The position numbers were made by a program, and so were the translations under genes. A stretch of 64,000 nucleotides of DNA, taken from positions 62,001-126,000 of the forward strand of contig NZ_BATP01000025.1 of the NCBI RefSeq assembly GCF_000739615.1, written 5' to 3'. Under the pieces are notes generated by a model. The model ran no database searches and was not told where the DNA came from. It saw only the letters and a list, made by a program, of their open reading frames with translations. The DNA comes from Haloferula sp. BvORR071 (GTDB lineage Bacteria; Verrucomicrobiota; Verrucomicrobiia; Verrucomicrobiales; Akkermansiaceae). Positions 1 to 8,520 of the stretch are shown piece after piece; the stretch's first letter is position 1; every line of letters starts with the position of its first letter.

Positions 1-32
1 ACCGCGGACCCAGGCTCGGGCATGTTAGGCGC

Positions 33-806
33 ATGTTTTTCCCGATCAGCGACGACAACCGCGAAGTGATGGGCACAGCCTACGTGTCCATCGCGTTGCT
101 TCTGGCGAATGTGGCGCTCTTCATCGTGCAGCTCATGCACCCCGCCTTCACCTACGGTTGGAGCGTGATTCCCTACGAAATCACACACGGCACGGACCTG
201 GTGGGCGTGGCCCACATCAATGCCGGAGGAGCGATCCACGACGTTCCGCAGGTTGCCGGTCCGTCACCGATCTACCTGACAATCTTCTCGGCAATGTTCA
301 TGCACGGTGGCTGGATGCACATCGGCGGAAACATGCTCTACCTCTGGATCTTCGGCGATAACGTGGAGCACCGCTTCGGCTCACTGAAATTCCTGATCTT
401 CTACCTCGTCAGCGGCATCGTCGCCACCTTCGCCCAGATCGCCGTGAATCCGCAAAGCGTGATCCCGAACCTCGGTGCCTCCGGTGCCATCGCGGGGGTG
501 CTGGGAGCCTATTTGGTTCTATTTCCGCGGAACAGGGTGAACGCGGTCTTCTTCTTCACCATCGTCTCGGTGCCAGCCGTCTTCGTGATCGGAATGTGGG
601 CCTTCACCCAGTTCGCCAGTGGCTTTGGCTCCATCGCCACAACGGATCAGACCACCGGTGGCGTCGCCTACATGGCCCACATCGGCGGCTTTCTCGCCGG
701 CGTTGCAATGGCGCTATACGCCCGCAAGCGGATGAAGAATCACGAGCCACCCTCGGTCTTCCGGAGGATCTACGAGGAGCAGCCGAGGGTGCGGAGATAT
801 TGGTAG
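33..806 (+). CDS. Rhomboid family intramembrane serine protease
   Basis: Predicted membrane protease that cleaves transmembrane substrates within the bilayer. The 257-residue protein has six or so hydrophobic segments. The rhomboid signatures are present in order: HGGWMHIGGNML around residues 91-102 (the H-x-x-x-N oxyanion pair), GASG at 148-151 with nucleophile Ser150, and AHIGGF with catalytic His216. The Ser/His dyad is therefore intact. A polar loop of about 35 residues between the first and second helices is the L1 region. The ATG at 33 is followed directly by a short cytoplasmic tail and the first helix. It is a stand-alone gene convergent with the Vsr-like gene, and three small hairpins lie between them. 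The substrate cannot be told from sequence. Confidence 0.95.
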   Translation: MFFPISDDNREVMGTAYVSIALLLANVALFIVQLMHPAFTYGWSVIPYEITHGTDLVGVAHINAGGAIHDVPQVAGPSPIYLTIFSAMFMHGGWMHIGGNMLYLWIFGDNVEHRFGSLKFLIFYLVSGIVATFAQIAVNPQSVIPNLGASGAIAGVLGAYLVLFPRNRVNAVFFFTIVSVPAVFVIGMWAFTQFASGFGSIATTDQTTGGVAYMAHIGGFLAGVAMALYARKRMKNHEPPSVFRRIYEEQPRVRRYW

Positions 807-816
807 GCCCTGTGGA

Positions 817-909
817 GGGCGGACACTTTTGTCCGCCCAAGGCTTCGGTGGAAGGGACTCCAGCGACAGGAATGTCGCTGCTCCTTACCGAGCGGACATG
901 AGTGTCCGC
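817..909. repeat. Three tandem short hairpins between convergent genes
   Basis: Three perfect inverted repeats follow each other at 817-838 (9-bp stem, GGGCGGACA with its complement), 861-880 (8-bp stem, CAGCGACA) and 892-909 (7-bp stem, GCGGACA). Each has exactly a 4-nt loop closed by ACA/TGT. They fill the 121-bp space between the rhomboid and Vsr-like stop codons. The shared core suggests a REP-like repeat family rather than three unrelated terminators, but they may also end transcription from both sides. No U-tract follows any of them. Confidence 0.7.
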
Positions 910-927
910 CCCCCACAGCGCTTCGCG

Positions 928-1401
928 TCATTCAGGCTCCTCCGCCACCCGCGCCCGAAGCACCCTCACCAAGGGCCTCCCTATCAAGGCCGGCAATCTC
1001 GCCTCCAGCCACTCCCGTGCCGCGGCATTCTTCACCGCACAGGCCCACAGAGTCACCACGTGCCAGCCCATACCCTGGAGCTGCTTCTCCACCCGCGCAT
1101 CCCGTGCCTTGTTCCCTGCCAGCTTCGCCCTCCACCACTCGGTCTTGGACGAAGGCATCTTGAAATCCGGGCAATGCTCGTGCCCGTGCCAGAAGCAGCC
1201 GTGGACGAAGATCACCACCTGATATTTTGGCAGCACTAGGTCCGGCTTCCCCGGCAGGCTCTTGTTCTTCGGCCCTGTCACCGTGAAGCGGTATCCCAGC
1301 CGGTGCAGCATCGAGCGCACCAGTAGCTCCGGCTTGGTATTCCCGCCGCGGATGCGGGACATGACCTCCGAGCGCTTTTCGGGTGACCAGATGTCGGCCA
1401 T
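928..1401 (-). CDS. vsr: Very short patch repair endonuclease (Vsr family)
   Basis: Nicks DNA 5' of T in T:G mismatches that arise by deamination of 5-methylcytosine. The protein is 157 residues from the ATG at 1401, which gives the usual N-terminus MADIWSPEKRSEVMSRIRG; an upstream in-frame ATG at 1482 would add 27 unconserved residues. Family hallmarks are visible: GKPDLVLP with catalytic Asp54, then VHGCFWHGHEHC around 67-77 with the conserved histidines and zinc-binding cysteine, and a basic helical C-terminus. Vsr genes normally lie beside a cytosine-5 methyltransferase. None is seen here, so this copy is an orphan in the window or its partner lies elsewhere. It is divergent from the dioxygenase gene with 98 bp between start codons. 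Confidence 0.9.
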   Translation of the reverse strand: MADIWSPEKRSEVMSRIRGGNTKPELLVRSMLHRLGYRFTVTGPKNKSLPGKPDLVLPKYQVVIFVHGCFWHGHEHCPDFKMPSSKTEWWRAKLAGNKARDARVEKQLQGMGWHVVTLWACAVKNAAAREWLEARLPALIGRPLVRVLRARVAEEPE

Positions 1402-1499
1402 ATGGGCAATAGCGCGGAGCTTGGAGCCTGGAGCAAGAAGGAAGAGACCATCGGTGGAATTTCTCGCCTTCATGCTCCTCACAATTCAAGATTCCCGCC

Positions 1500-2153
1500 A
1501 TGTACCTGCCCTCATCCCGCCGGCGCTTCCTGCGCAACTTCACCCTCGGGGCCGCCGGGCTCTGGGTCCCGGGTGCCTTCGCCGAGGCGCTCACCCTAAC
1601 GCCCAAGCAAACCGAGGGCCCCTTCTACCCGATCAATCTGCCGCTCGATACCGACAACGATCTGATCCGCCTGAATGACAGTCTGACTCCGGCGCTCGGC
1701 GAAGTCACCCACCTCAGTGGCAAGGTTACCGACGTGCAGGGTAATCCAATCCGCAACGCGCTGGTCGAGATCTGGCAAGTCGACCACAACGGCGTCTATC
1801 TCCACAAGGACAGCGGCAATGCAGAGAAGCGCGACTCGAATTTCCAGGGCTTCGGGCGCTTCATGACCGGCTCCAGTGGCGAATACTATTTCCGCACCAT
1901 CAAGCCCGTCCGCTATCCCGGCCGCACCCCGCACATCCACTTCGCCGTGAAGATGAAGGGCCGCGATAAGTGGACCACCCAGTGCTACATCAAGGGCGAA
2001 CCGCAAAACGAAACCGACGGCGTAATCCAAGGCATCAAGGATGAGATCCAGCGTACCTCGGTGATCGTGGACTTCGCGCCCCTGCCCGGTGTGACCACTG
2101 GCGAGCTGGCCGCACGTTTCGATATCGTGATGGGCTTCACGCCTGCCGCTTGA
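1500..2153 (+). CDS. Exported intradiol ring-cleavage dioxygenase (protocatechuate 3,4-dioxygenase beta-like)
   Basis: Non-haem Fe(III) dioxygenase fold that opens catechol-type rings between the two hydroxyls. The 217-residue protein has a twin-arginine signal near the N-terminus (SRRRFLRNF at 6-14, then a hydrophobic stretch ending AFAEA at 30), so export of a folded, metal-loaded enzyme is likely. All four iron ligands can be placed: Tyr100 (HNGVYLH), Tyr139 (VRYPGRTPH), His145 and His147 (PHIHF). It lacks a neighbouring alpha subunit, and no beta-ketoadipate pathway genes are nearby, so the substrate is unknown. Exported single-subunit members are known in other bacteria; plant phenolics are a plausible substrate (inference). 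Its stop lies 10 bp from the convergent CDF gene. Confidence 0.92.
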   Translation: MYLPSSRRRFLRNFTLGAAGLWVPGAFAEALTLTPKQTEGPFYPINLPLDTDNDLIRLNDSLTPALGEVTHLSGKVTDVQGNPIRNALVEIWQVDHNGVYLHKDSGNAEKRDSNFQGFGRFMTGSSGEYYFRTIKPVRYPGRTPHIHFAVKMKGRDKWTTQCYIKGEPQNETDGVIQGIKDEIQRTSVIVDFAPLPGVTTGELAARFDIVMGFTPAA

Positions 2154-2163
2154 GGCAAGCGCC

Positions 2164-3072
2164 TCAGCGCACCTCCCACTCGTGCTCCACACCCTCGGCC
2201 GAGCGCGGCTCAAGGTGCGAGATCACCCTGACCTCCGGCCCGAGCAAGGAGGCCACCTTGCTCTCTATCAGCGTGGCAATCTCATGGGCATCGTGCAGGC
2301 TGGTTTGATCGGGGAAGACCAAGTGGAACTCCACCCAGTGAATCCGACCGGAATGGCGGTGACGAAGATTGTGATAGGATAGTCCGCGCGCATCGCACTC
2401 GGCATCCAGGCAATCGCGCAGCTCCTTCTCCACCTGCAGGTCCGCTTCATCCATCAGGCCACCGAAGCTCTCACGCATCAGCTTGGCTCCCGTCCACAGT
2501 AGCTTGCCAGCAGCGAGCACCGCACAGATCGGGTCCCACCATTTCCAGCCGGTGAAGTATACCAGCAGCAGTGCGATGAGCACAGCCGCGCTGGTCCACA
2601 CATCCGCCAGCACATGGTGACCATTGGCACGCAAGAGGGCGGACTGGCGCTTCTTGCCCACCCGCAGCAGTGCCGAGCCGAGGAAGAGATTCACCACCGC
2701 AGCCGCAGCTGTCAGGATCATGCCGATCCCCATGTCGGTGATTACGGAACCCACGAAGATCTGACGTCCCGCCTCATAGACGATCAGCAGTGCGGCCGCA
2801 CTGATCATCGCCCCCTCGAATCCCGAAGAAAGGAAGGCCACCTTGTCGTGGCCGAAGTGATGAGTGTCATCCGAGGGCTTGTGCGAGAGCCTCAAGGCCC
2901 ATGCCGCGAAGGCCACCGCGAGAATGTGCGTCACCGATTCCGCAGCATCCGAATAGATCGCCGAGGAGCCGGTGATCACCGCTGCGGTCACCTTTACCAC
3001 CAGCAGGATGATCGCCACCCATAGGGAAAGTCCCATCACCTTCGATTGATCTTCCGACAGCCCGCTGCTCAC
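2164..3072 (-). CDS. Cation diffusion facilitator (CDF) family metal transporter
   Basis: Proton/divalent cation antiporter of the inner membrane. The 302 residues comprise six hydrophobic helices (about residues 12-190) and a cytosolic ferredoxin-like domain (about 205-290) with several His residues (RHRHSGRIHW). The helix-5 half of the transport site is canonical, HVLAD with His153 and Asp157. The helix-2 half reads SDAAESVTH (41-49), so Asp42 is followed by Glu45 and His49 where many family members have an Asp at the last position. This makes zinc, iron or manganese specificity hard to call. It stands alone, convergent with the dioxygenase gene. Confidence 0.93.
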   Translation of the reverse strand: MSSGLSEDQSKVMGLSLWVAIILLVVKVTAAVITGSSAIYSDAAESVTHILAVAFAAWALRLSHKPSDDTHHFGHDKVAFLSSGFEGAMISAAALLIVYEAGRQIFVGSVITDMGIGMILTAAAAVVNLFLGSALLRVGKKRQSALLRANGHHVLADVWTSAAVLIALLLVYFTGWKWWDPICAVLAAGKLLWTGAKLMRESFGGLMDEADLQVEKELRDCLDAECDARGLSYHNLRHRHSGRIHWVEFHLVFPDQTSLHDAHEIATLIESKVASLLGPEVRVISHLEPRSAEGVEHEWEVR

Positions 3073-3165
3073 GCCGGAAAGCCTGCGGAATCGTCATGGC
3101 ATGGCAACCATCGGAAAATTCCCTTCATAGGAGCTCGTATAAGTGATTGAATAGCCGTTGTCCGA

Positions 3166-3966
3166 GTGAAGCGCCTTGCCCTAACTTTCTTAGCCTTGGC
3201 TGCAATTGTTTGCGCGGTCTGCTGGCATTACCGCGACTCACTCGGTCGGCTCTGGCAGCAGACCCGTGCCACCGTCGTCGCCCCGATGATCCCCGGTCCC
3301 CGGCCCGACCTCGCCCGCTACACCACCTTGAAGGAGGAGGCGGAGAACAAGCGCAAGGACCTGGCCAAGCGCCTCGCTGAGGCCCGCACAGCAGCAGAGA
3401 AGGAGAAGGTTCTCACCGAGACCCGCAGCTATCTGGAGACCCTGCTGCCTCAGATGATGCTTTGCTGGCTCGGTACGCCGTGGGACTTCCACGGCACCGC
3501 CGAAGGTCCGGGACAGGGCAAGATCGCCTGCGGCTACTTCGTCGCCACCGTGCTCAAGGACGCCGGCTTCCGCGTGGATCGCTACAAGCTCGCCCAGCAG
3601 GCATCGCAAAACATCCTCCGTAGCTTCCTGCCCAAGGAAGCACTGCAAGTGCAGGTCGGTGCTCCCTATGACAACTACGCCGCCGCGATCGCGAAGGCCG
3701 AGCCCGGCGTGCGTATCGTCGGCCTGGACAGTCACGTCGCCTTCCTCGTCACCGGCCCGGATGGCTTCCGCTTCATCCACTCCTCCGGCTCCAAGCCTTG
3801 GTGTGTGGTGAATGAGGACCGCGACAGCGCTGGAGTCCTCGCCCGCTCTAACTACCGCGTCCAAGGTCTCCTCACCGGCGACAAGGAAGTCCTCAAGCGC
3901 TGGCTCGCGGGAAAAAAGATCGAGGTGAAGATGGACGGGCCGACGACCGCATCGGCGGGGAAGTGA
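3166..3966 (+). CDS. Exported papain-fold (NlpC/P60-like) protein, probable cysteine hydrolase
   Basis: The protein is 266 residues from a GTG start that directly precedes a signal sequence or membrane anchor (residues 2-19). A charged, probably coiled-coil stretch rich in Lys/Glu/Arg follows (about 53-90). The C-terminal half looks like an NlpC/P60-type fold: WLGTPWDFHG, then KIACGYFVA with candidate nucleophile Cys122, and DSHVAFLV with His190, followed by FRFIHSSG with His205. This arrangement of Cys then His is typical of cell-wall or amide hydrolases, but overall similarity to a named family is weak, so peptidoglycan hydrolysis is inferred. It is a single gene whose 3' end shares a hairpin with the convergent TPR operon. 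Confidence 0.7.
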   Translation: MKRLALTFLALAAIVCAVCWHYRDSLGRLWQQTRATVVAPMIPGPRPDLARYTTLKEEAENKRKDLAKRLAEARTAAEKEKVLTETRSYLETLLPQMMLCWLGTPWDFHGTAEGPGQGKIACGYFVATVLKDAGFRVDRYKLAQQASQNILRSFLPKEALQVQVGAPYDNYAAAIAKAEPGVRIVGLDSHVAFLVTGPDGFRFIHSSGSKPWCVVNEDRDSAGVLARSNYRVQGLLTGDKEVLKRWLAGKKIEVKMDGPTTASAGK

Positions 3967-3981
3967 GGCGACCTTCCCAAG

Positions 3982-4016
3982 AAAGAAAAAAGCACACGGG
4001 CCATTGGCCCGTGTGC
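3982..4016 (-). terminator. Intrinsic terminator of the recO-TPR operon
   Basis: A perfect 11-bp stem (GCACACGGGCC at 3992-4002, complement at 4006-4016) with a 3-nt loop lies 24 bp beyond the TPR stop codon. Read on the minus strand the stem is followed by a run of six T and further T-rich sequence (3982-3991). On the plus strand the stem is not followed by a U-tract, so it is mainly a minus-strand terminator, though it may also slow transcripts from the papain-fold gene. Confidence 0.88.
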
Positions 4017-4039
4017 CCTGAAAACTTTGTCCTAACGGA

Positions 4040-4945
4040 TCACGCCAGCTCCGGCTCGGGGATCTGAATCCCGCCCGGAACCCGCGCGGCGATCTCCTCG
4101 GCATGGGCGTAGTCGCCTTCCGCTTGGAGCACCGCACAGTAGTTCTCCGCGACGGCCTGCAGATCCGAGACGTACTCCACTCCCAAGGTCTCGAAGCCGC
4201 TGACGGCCTTCTCAAAGTGGCGGCGTGCCCAGGCACTGTCGCCCGTGGCAAGCAGGGCCAAGGCGAGATTGTTGTGGGACTGGGCGGTGTCGTGGTGATT
4301 GTCGCCGAAGTTCTTGCGGCGGGCTTCCAGCGCCATCATGTGCATCTCGCGGGCCTGCTCGTGCAGACCGGCGGACTGATAGAGCGCGCCAATGTTGTTG
4401 CACACGGCGGCGGTCTCCTCATGGTCCGCACCCAGTTCGCGGTGCAGGATTTCGAGCGCCTTGAGATACTCGGCTTCAGCGCCTTCGGTGTCGCCCTCGT
4501 TGCGCTTCAGCACGGCCAGGTTGTTGGACATCGACGCGATGTCGAGCGAGGCCTGCGGATCCGACATTTCAAAGTAGCGGACGGCTTCCTGCCACAGCTC
4601 CTTCGCGCGGATCGGGTGATCGAGTTGGTCGTGCACCGAGCCGTAGCCGGCGTGCAGGCGGCCGAGCTGAAGGCAGCGGTCTGGACGGTTGTCGAGCTGG
4701 TCGATGGCCTGCTTGTAGTCGTCGCGAGCCTCTTCAAAGCGGCCCAAGAGGCGATAGACGTCGCCGCGGACTTCCAGCGAGCTGGCAAATTCGTCGATGC
4801 TGTCGAGATCGCTGCTGAGCGTCTGCTGTGCCTTGAGGACGGCAGCCGTGGCGGCGTGAACGGCCTCATCGAGGTCGCCGGCGGCAACGAGTTCGTCCAC
4901 CCGGTTACGGAGGATGTGGATGAGTGTGGTGGTAGGTGAGTCCAT
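4040..4945 (-). CDS. Tetratricopeptide repeat protein, cytoplasmic
   Basis: The 301-residue protein is made of about six TPR units and has no signal peptide. The clearest repeats, with the W/L-G-A-Y/F-A-P spacing, are TAAVCNNIGALYQSAGL and TAQSHNNLALALLATGD, of the kinesin-light-chain type seen in scaffold proteins. It starts 11 bp downstream of the recO stop codon, so the two are almost certainly co-transcribed and end at the intrinsic terminator just downstream. The link to recO could be positional only; no DNA-binding or catalytic motif is visible. A protein-interaction role is inferred from the repeats. Confidence 0.88.
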   Translation of the reverse strand: MDSPTTTLIHILRNRVDELVAAGDLDEAVHAATAAVLKAQQTLSSDLDSIDEFASSLEVRGDVYRLLGRFEEARDDYKQAIDQLDNRPDRCLQLGRLHAGYGSVHDQLDHPIRAKELWQEAVRYFEMSDPQASLDIASMSNNLAVLKRNEGDTEGAEAEYLKALEILHRELGADHEETAAVCNNIGALYQSAGLHEQAREMHMMALEARRKNFGDNHHDTAQSHNNLALALLATGDSAWARRHFEKAVSGFETLGVEYVSDLQAVAENYCAVLQAEGDYAHAEEIAARVPGGIQIPEPELA

Positions 4946-4956
4946 GGCGTGTGTAT

Positions 4957-5535
4957 TTACTTTAAATCACCGGATTCCGATTCTGCAACGGGTAATTCCC
5001 GCGCGGGTGAAAGTCGTTCAAGGAGCTGGGCGCGCTGGGGTGGCAGACCGCCCAAGGCCTCGCGCAGGGCGGGTGCCACGTGACGGCGCTCCCTGGCAAT
5101 TCCCAGATATTTAGCCAGTTCCTGCTCAAAGTGCTGCATCGCACGGATCGAGGGGCCCTTCTCAACCACATGGTCGAGGCCTCGTTTCAGGAGTCCGAAA
5201 AGCTCAGGTTCCGGATGTTCCCGTTCCACAGCCAGCTCTAGCAAACGGCACCAATACCCCGACAAAAGCATTGCATTGTAATCACCGCGGATCGCTTCCC
5301 GGGTCGAGATCGGCGCCGATTCCCGGAGCTGGTGGAGCTCTCCGGTCCGCGCCCGGTTCCAGTGGACCTCGGCGTCAAAAAACAGGTCGAGTTTGCCCGC
5401 AAAGGGACTCCTCGGGCTGCGGGCACCCTTGGCCACGGTCTTGATCAGACCGTGCCCCGCCGTGAACCAGTGAACGATCCAACTGGTATCGGTCAGCTTG
5501 GTCAGGCGGATCAGGATGCCTTGGCAATGCTCCAT
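4957..5535 (-). CDS. recO: DNA repair protein RecO
   Basis: Acts with RecR (and RecF) to load RecA on SSB-coated single strands during gap repair. From the ATG at 5535 the protein has 192 residues. The N-terminal OB-fold signature is clear: TSWIVHWFTAGHGLIKTVAK, then GARSPRSPFAGKLDLFF. The rest is a helical domain. An in-frame upstream ATG at 5682 would add 49 residues that do not look like RecO, so the shorter start is chosen. Compared with typical RecO (about 240 residues) it is short and has no C-x-x-C zinc-finger pairs in the C-terminal part, a variation also seen in other lineages. It is the first gene of the operon with the TPR gene. Confidence 0.88.
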   Translation of the reverse strand: MEHCQGILIRLTKLTDTSWIVHWFTAGHGLIKTVAKGARSPRSPFAGKLDLFFDAEVHWNRARTGELHQLRESAPISTREAIRGDYNAMLLSGYWCRLLELAVEREHPEPELFGLLKRGLDHVVEKGPSIRAMQHFEQELAKYLGIARERRHVAPALREALGGLPPQRAQLLERLSPARELPVAESESGDLK

Positions 5536-5688
5536 GATGACGGAAAGGGAAACCCGGCAATCCGCCGATAGTTTCAATGCGATGCCCGCCAACTTGCCCA
5601 GCTTCGCGAATTGCGCAAGCAGGCGCTGCACCTTTAGCGGCCGATTTTCATCCTCTGACGTTCCTTTGCCGACAAGCGGCACTCATGC

Positions 5689-8424
5689 TCAAGGCGCAAA
5701 GGGCGTCCGCGAAATGGACACGCGAAAGAAATTCCCCCCGCTCAGGATCGAGCCAATCGGAAAACGCAGGACCTGATGGGCATCGTCCGCCCCGAGAGCG
5801 ACATCCGGCTCCGCGCTCGCTTCAGGCTGCCAACTCGCGAGATCTCGGGAGCCCTCGAGGCGCATGAAAAGTTCCCGCGCCTCGCGGTTCCGCTCCACCT
5901 CCACAGCTGGTGCAGGGTCCAACAGAAATCGGGTGATCGCCGCCCCGTCCACGACCAGGGGATCACGGCCGGCGAAGAATTCGACCAGGTTGCTCGAGCC
6001 ATCCTGATCCGGATCGGCATCAGCCCCTGAGATCAGGGGATCCGCCAATTGTTGGGTACGGAAATGAGAGGTTTTCCAAAAATCGAAAGGCCCATCCAGG
6101 ATCCTCAGCTCCGCGCTGGGCAACTCGCCAATCACATAGGCCGCATCCGCCCCAATCGACACCACCACTGACTCGCTGCCCTCCGCCAGGGAATCCGCTG
6201 CAGGTGTAACTGTCAGCGTGGCGGTCCCGGCACCGGCGGGGATCGTCACGGTGGCGGGGAGCGCGGGATAGTCGCTGCCCGCCGTCGCGGCCCCACCGAC
6301 AGCAAGCTTGATCACCAGCGGCGCGGTGCGAGCGCCCGTGCGATTGAAGCTCAGTTTCGCCGAAGCCGCGAGGCCCGACTGCGGTTCCAACACCGTGCCG
6401 TTGGTCGCCCACACGTTCACTACCGGCTGTTCCGGTCCGGCCATAAAGCGCACCGCATCGGCAATCACGTAGCCATTGGTGGCGGTGTTGCGGATGGTAA
6501 CGCTGCCATTCTGAGTGGAATTGCCCGCAGCGAAAGAGAAGCTGCCCACCGAGACCCACTCGCCGCCACGGGTCTGCTGGTTGACCGTGGCGGTCGTCAG
6601 GCCGCCGGAGTGTCGGATGTCCACCGGCACATTGGTGGCGCGGTTGGTGTAGGCTGGCCAACGAACAAAGACTTCATACGTCCCCGCATTGGGAAGAGTC
6701 GGCGTAAAGCGCGCGGAGCAACTCCCATTCTGCGTGTTGCCGTCATGGATGTAGTTGCCGCCATAATAGCCGGCGGTGGAAGTCGTCTGCGTCCAGGTGC
6801 CCGTGAGCGCCACGCCCGTGGCATCCGAGTTGTCCAGGATGATCCCCGAGGTTTCGGTGCTGTGGTTGTTTGTCAGCCGTTGCCCATCGGCCAGCAACTG
6901 CGCCTTCAGCTTGGCATAGGGCACCGCCTGCACCGCCACCTTGTCATCGATCGCGAAGGCCGCGGCAGTCGCCGCCGACTGACCGAGGATCATGAACACC
7001 GGCTCCATCCGGATCGAACCGAAGGCGATGTGCGTGGCGGACAAGCTCCATGGCACCAGCAGATTCGTGCACTCACCGGTCTTCGGCACGATCGAACGAT
7101 AAGAGATCGGATAGGGCCCTGGCACCGCGCGCTGGATGTCGCCCTCATTCTTCACCATCCCGTTCAGGACGATGCGCTGGCAGTTGTGCGAATCCATCGT
7201 ATAGGCGCCCATCCCGATCGAATCCGGGGCCACCTCGGTGCCCATGCAGTTCTTCTCGGTCATCACGTAGTCGGAGACCATGCGCCGTGCCTCGCGGATG
7301 TAGAGCTGGTGCGGCCAGTGATCGGTATCGGGGAACTCATCCTTCGCCAGCCCCCACTGACTCCAGTTACTCCGAATCGCCGCTGGCACGCGCGGATGGT
7401 TCTGCACGGTCCACACCAGGCCGCGCTGCCACTTCTCGTGCTGCTTCGCGAGTTGCTCCCGGGTCTCGTAGCTGGCTTCGATCCAATCCGCGGTGGTGCC
7501 GCTGATGAAGTCGCAGGAGATGCCGGAGTCGTTGTTGGAATCGGTCTTGCTGTTAGGCACCGGGCGGAGCTTCCAGAAGCGGTCCGTCTGCCCGGCTGCA
7601 ATCGAACGGAACAGGATCTCGTAGTCGGCCTCGTTGTAGCCTTCCGGCTGCTCGATCATCACGCGGTTCGCCGCCACATTGGTCAGGCACATGCGGTAGC
7701 AATAGGCCTGGATCAGCGAGTCGGCGCTACCGTTCGCCCCGGCCGGTGCGGCATTGACTCCGGGCAGCAGTCCGCTCGCCGGATTGCCTGCCACGACAAA
7801 GGGATCGATCCCGTACGGCAACTGGTTGCCGCTGGTCTGCGTCTGAATGCCGTCGATCGTCTCGCCATATTGCGCATTCGCCTCGCGGCCGCTGGTGTAG
7901 GTGACGTTCGCCTGCTTCATCAGATCGCCTTCGTAAGAGGCATCGATGAAAACCTTGGCGCGGAAGACGTCTCCGCCATTGGTGGTGATGCGGGTGATGC
8001 GCCCGTTCTCCATCGTGGTGGAGATCACGTGGCGATCCTTGTAAACCGGCACCTTCGCGTCCGCGATCATCTCATTGAAGACCGCCTCCGCCACCTTCGG
8101 CTCGAAGGTAAACTTCGCGCCGCCCAGGCCATACTTCGTCCCGATCCGCGTGTAGAACTCACGCGACATCCCCTGGATGTAGGCATCGCCATTGTTGCCA
8201 ATGTCCGTGTCCCCAAGCCCACCCGAGCTCAGCCCACCAATGTGATTGTTCACGGTCACCAGCGCGACGCTCTTGCCCATCCGTGCCACCTGCACCGCCG
8301 CGGTCACGCCACCGGCAGCGCCGCCGTATACGCAGATATCCGTTTCAATGATCTTGCCGGCATGACTGAGCGTGGCCGTGGCCAACAGGAGAAGAGTAGA
8401 AAAGAGACGCTTGTCGGGCTTCAT
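5689..8424 (-). CDS. Exported FAD-dependent oxidoreductase with Golvesin-like, Calx-beta-like and C-terminal modules
   Basis: The 911-residue protein is modular. Residues 1-22 form a signal peptide. An FAD_oxidored-type domain spans about 27-520, with the dinucleotide motif CVYGGAAGG (31-39), IGGLSSGGLG (61-71) and VFIDASYEGDLM (158-169). A Golvesin/xanthan-lyase-type carbohydrate-binding-like domain lies at about 529-661, ending GYVIADAVRF. A Calx-beta-like domain covers 672-776. A C-terminal module (780-911) has an acidic loop ADADPDQDGSSNLVEFFAG and final residues FFRVSIS. Proteins of this fold in polysaccharide-degrading bacteria are usually secreted and of unresolved substrate, so oxidation of a sugar or glycan is inferred. 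The same last three modules occur in the SGNH protein at 11355-14366. It is divergent from the sensor kinase gene with 179 bp between them. Confidence 0.9.
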   Translation of the reverse strand: MKPDKRLFSTLLLLATATLSHAGKIIETDICVYGGAAGGVTAAVQVARMGKSVALVTVNNHIGGLSSGGLGDTDIGNNGDAYIQGMSREFYTRIGTKYGLGGAKFTFEPKVAEAVFNEMIADAKVPVYKDRHVISTTMENGRITRITTNGGDVFRAKVFIDASYEGDLMKQANVTYTSGREANAQYGETIDGIQTQTSGNQLPYGIDPFVVAGNPASGLLPGVNAAPAGANGSADSLIQAYCYRMCLTNVAANRVMIEQPEGYNEADYEILFRSIAAGQTDRFWKLRPVPNSKTDSNNDSGISCDFISGTTADWIEASYETREQLAKQHEKWQRGLVWTVQNHPRVPAAIRSNWSQWGLAKDEFPDTDHWPHQLYIREARRMVSDYVMTEKNCMGTEVAPDSIGMGAYTMDSHNCQRIVLNGMVKNEGDIQRAVPGPYPISYRSIVPKTGECTNLLVPWSLSATHIAFGSIRMEPVFMILGQSAATAAAFAIDDKVAVQAVPYAKLKAQLLADGQRLTNNHSTETSGIILDNSDATGVALTGTWTQTTSTAGYYGGNYIHDGNTQNGSCSARFTPTLPNAGTYEVFVRWPAYTNRATNVPVDIRHSGGLTTATVNQQTRGGEWVSVGSFSFAAGNSTQNGSVTIRNTATNGYVIADAVRFMAGPEQPVVNVWATNGTVLEPQSGLAASAKLSFNRTGARTAPLVIKLAVGGAATAGSDYPALPATVTIPAGAGTATLTVTPAADSLAEGSESVVVSIGADAAYVIGELPSAELRILDGPFDFWKTSHFRTQQLADPLISGADADPDQDGSSNLVEFFAGRDPLVVDGAAITRFLLDPAPAVEVERNREARELFMRLEGSRDLASWQPEASAEPDVALGADDAHQVLRFPIGSILSGGNFFRVSISRTPFAP

Positions 8425-8520
8425 GAATGAAGAGCGGGTGAAGGATCGCCCTCATCGCAAAGGCACGCAGATCCCTCGGGTTTAAACCCCGTATCGTGAG
8501 CCCACAGCGGAACTGCCGAA

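Noticed and set aside
932..1606. Minus-strand open frame of 224 codons overlapping the Vsr gene
   Set aside because: Vsr motifs lie in the other frame; this frame has arginine/alanine-rich composition typical of a shadow in GC-rich DNA.
6610..8430. Plus-strand open frame of 606 codons opposite the FAD oxidoreductase
   Set aside because: Rich in His, Arg and Gly with no domain; an antisense shadow of a well-recognised gene.
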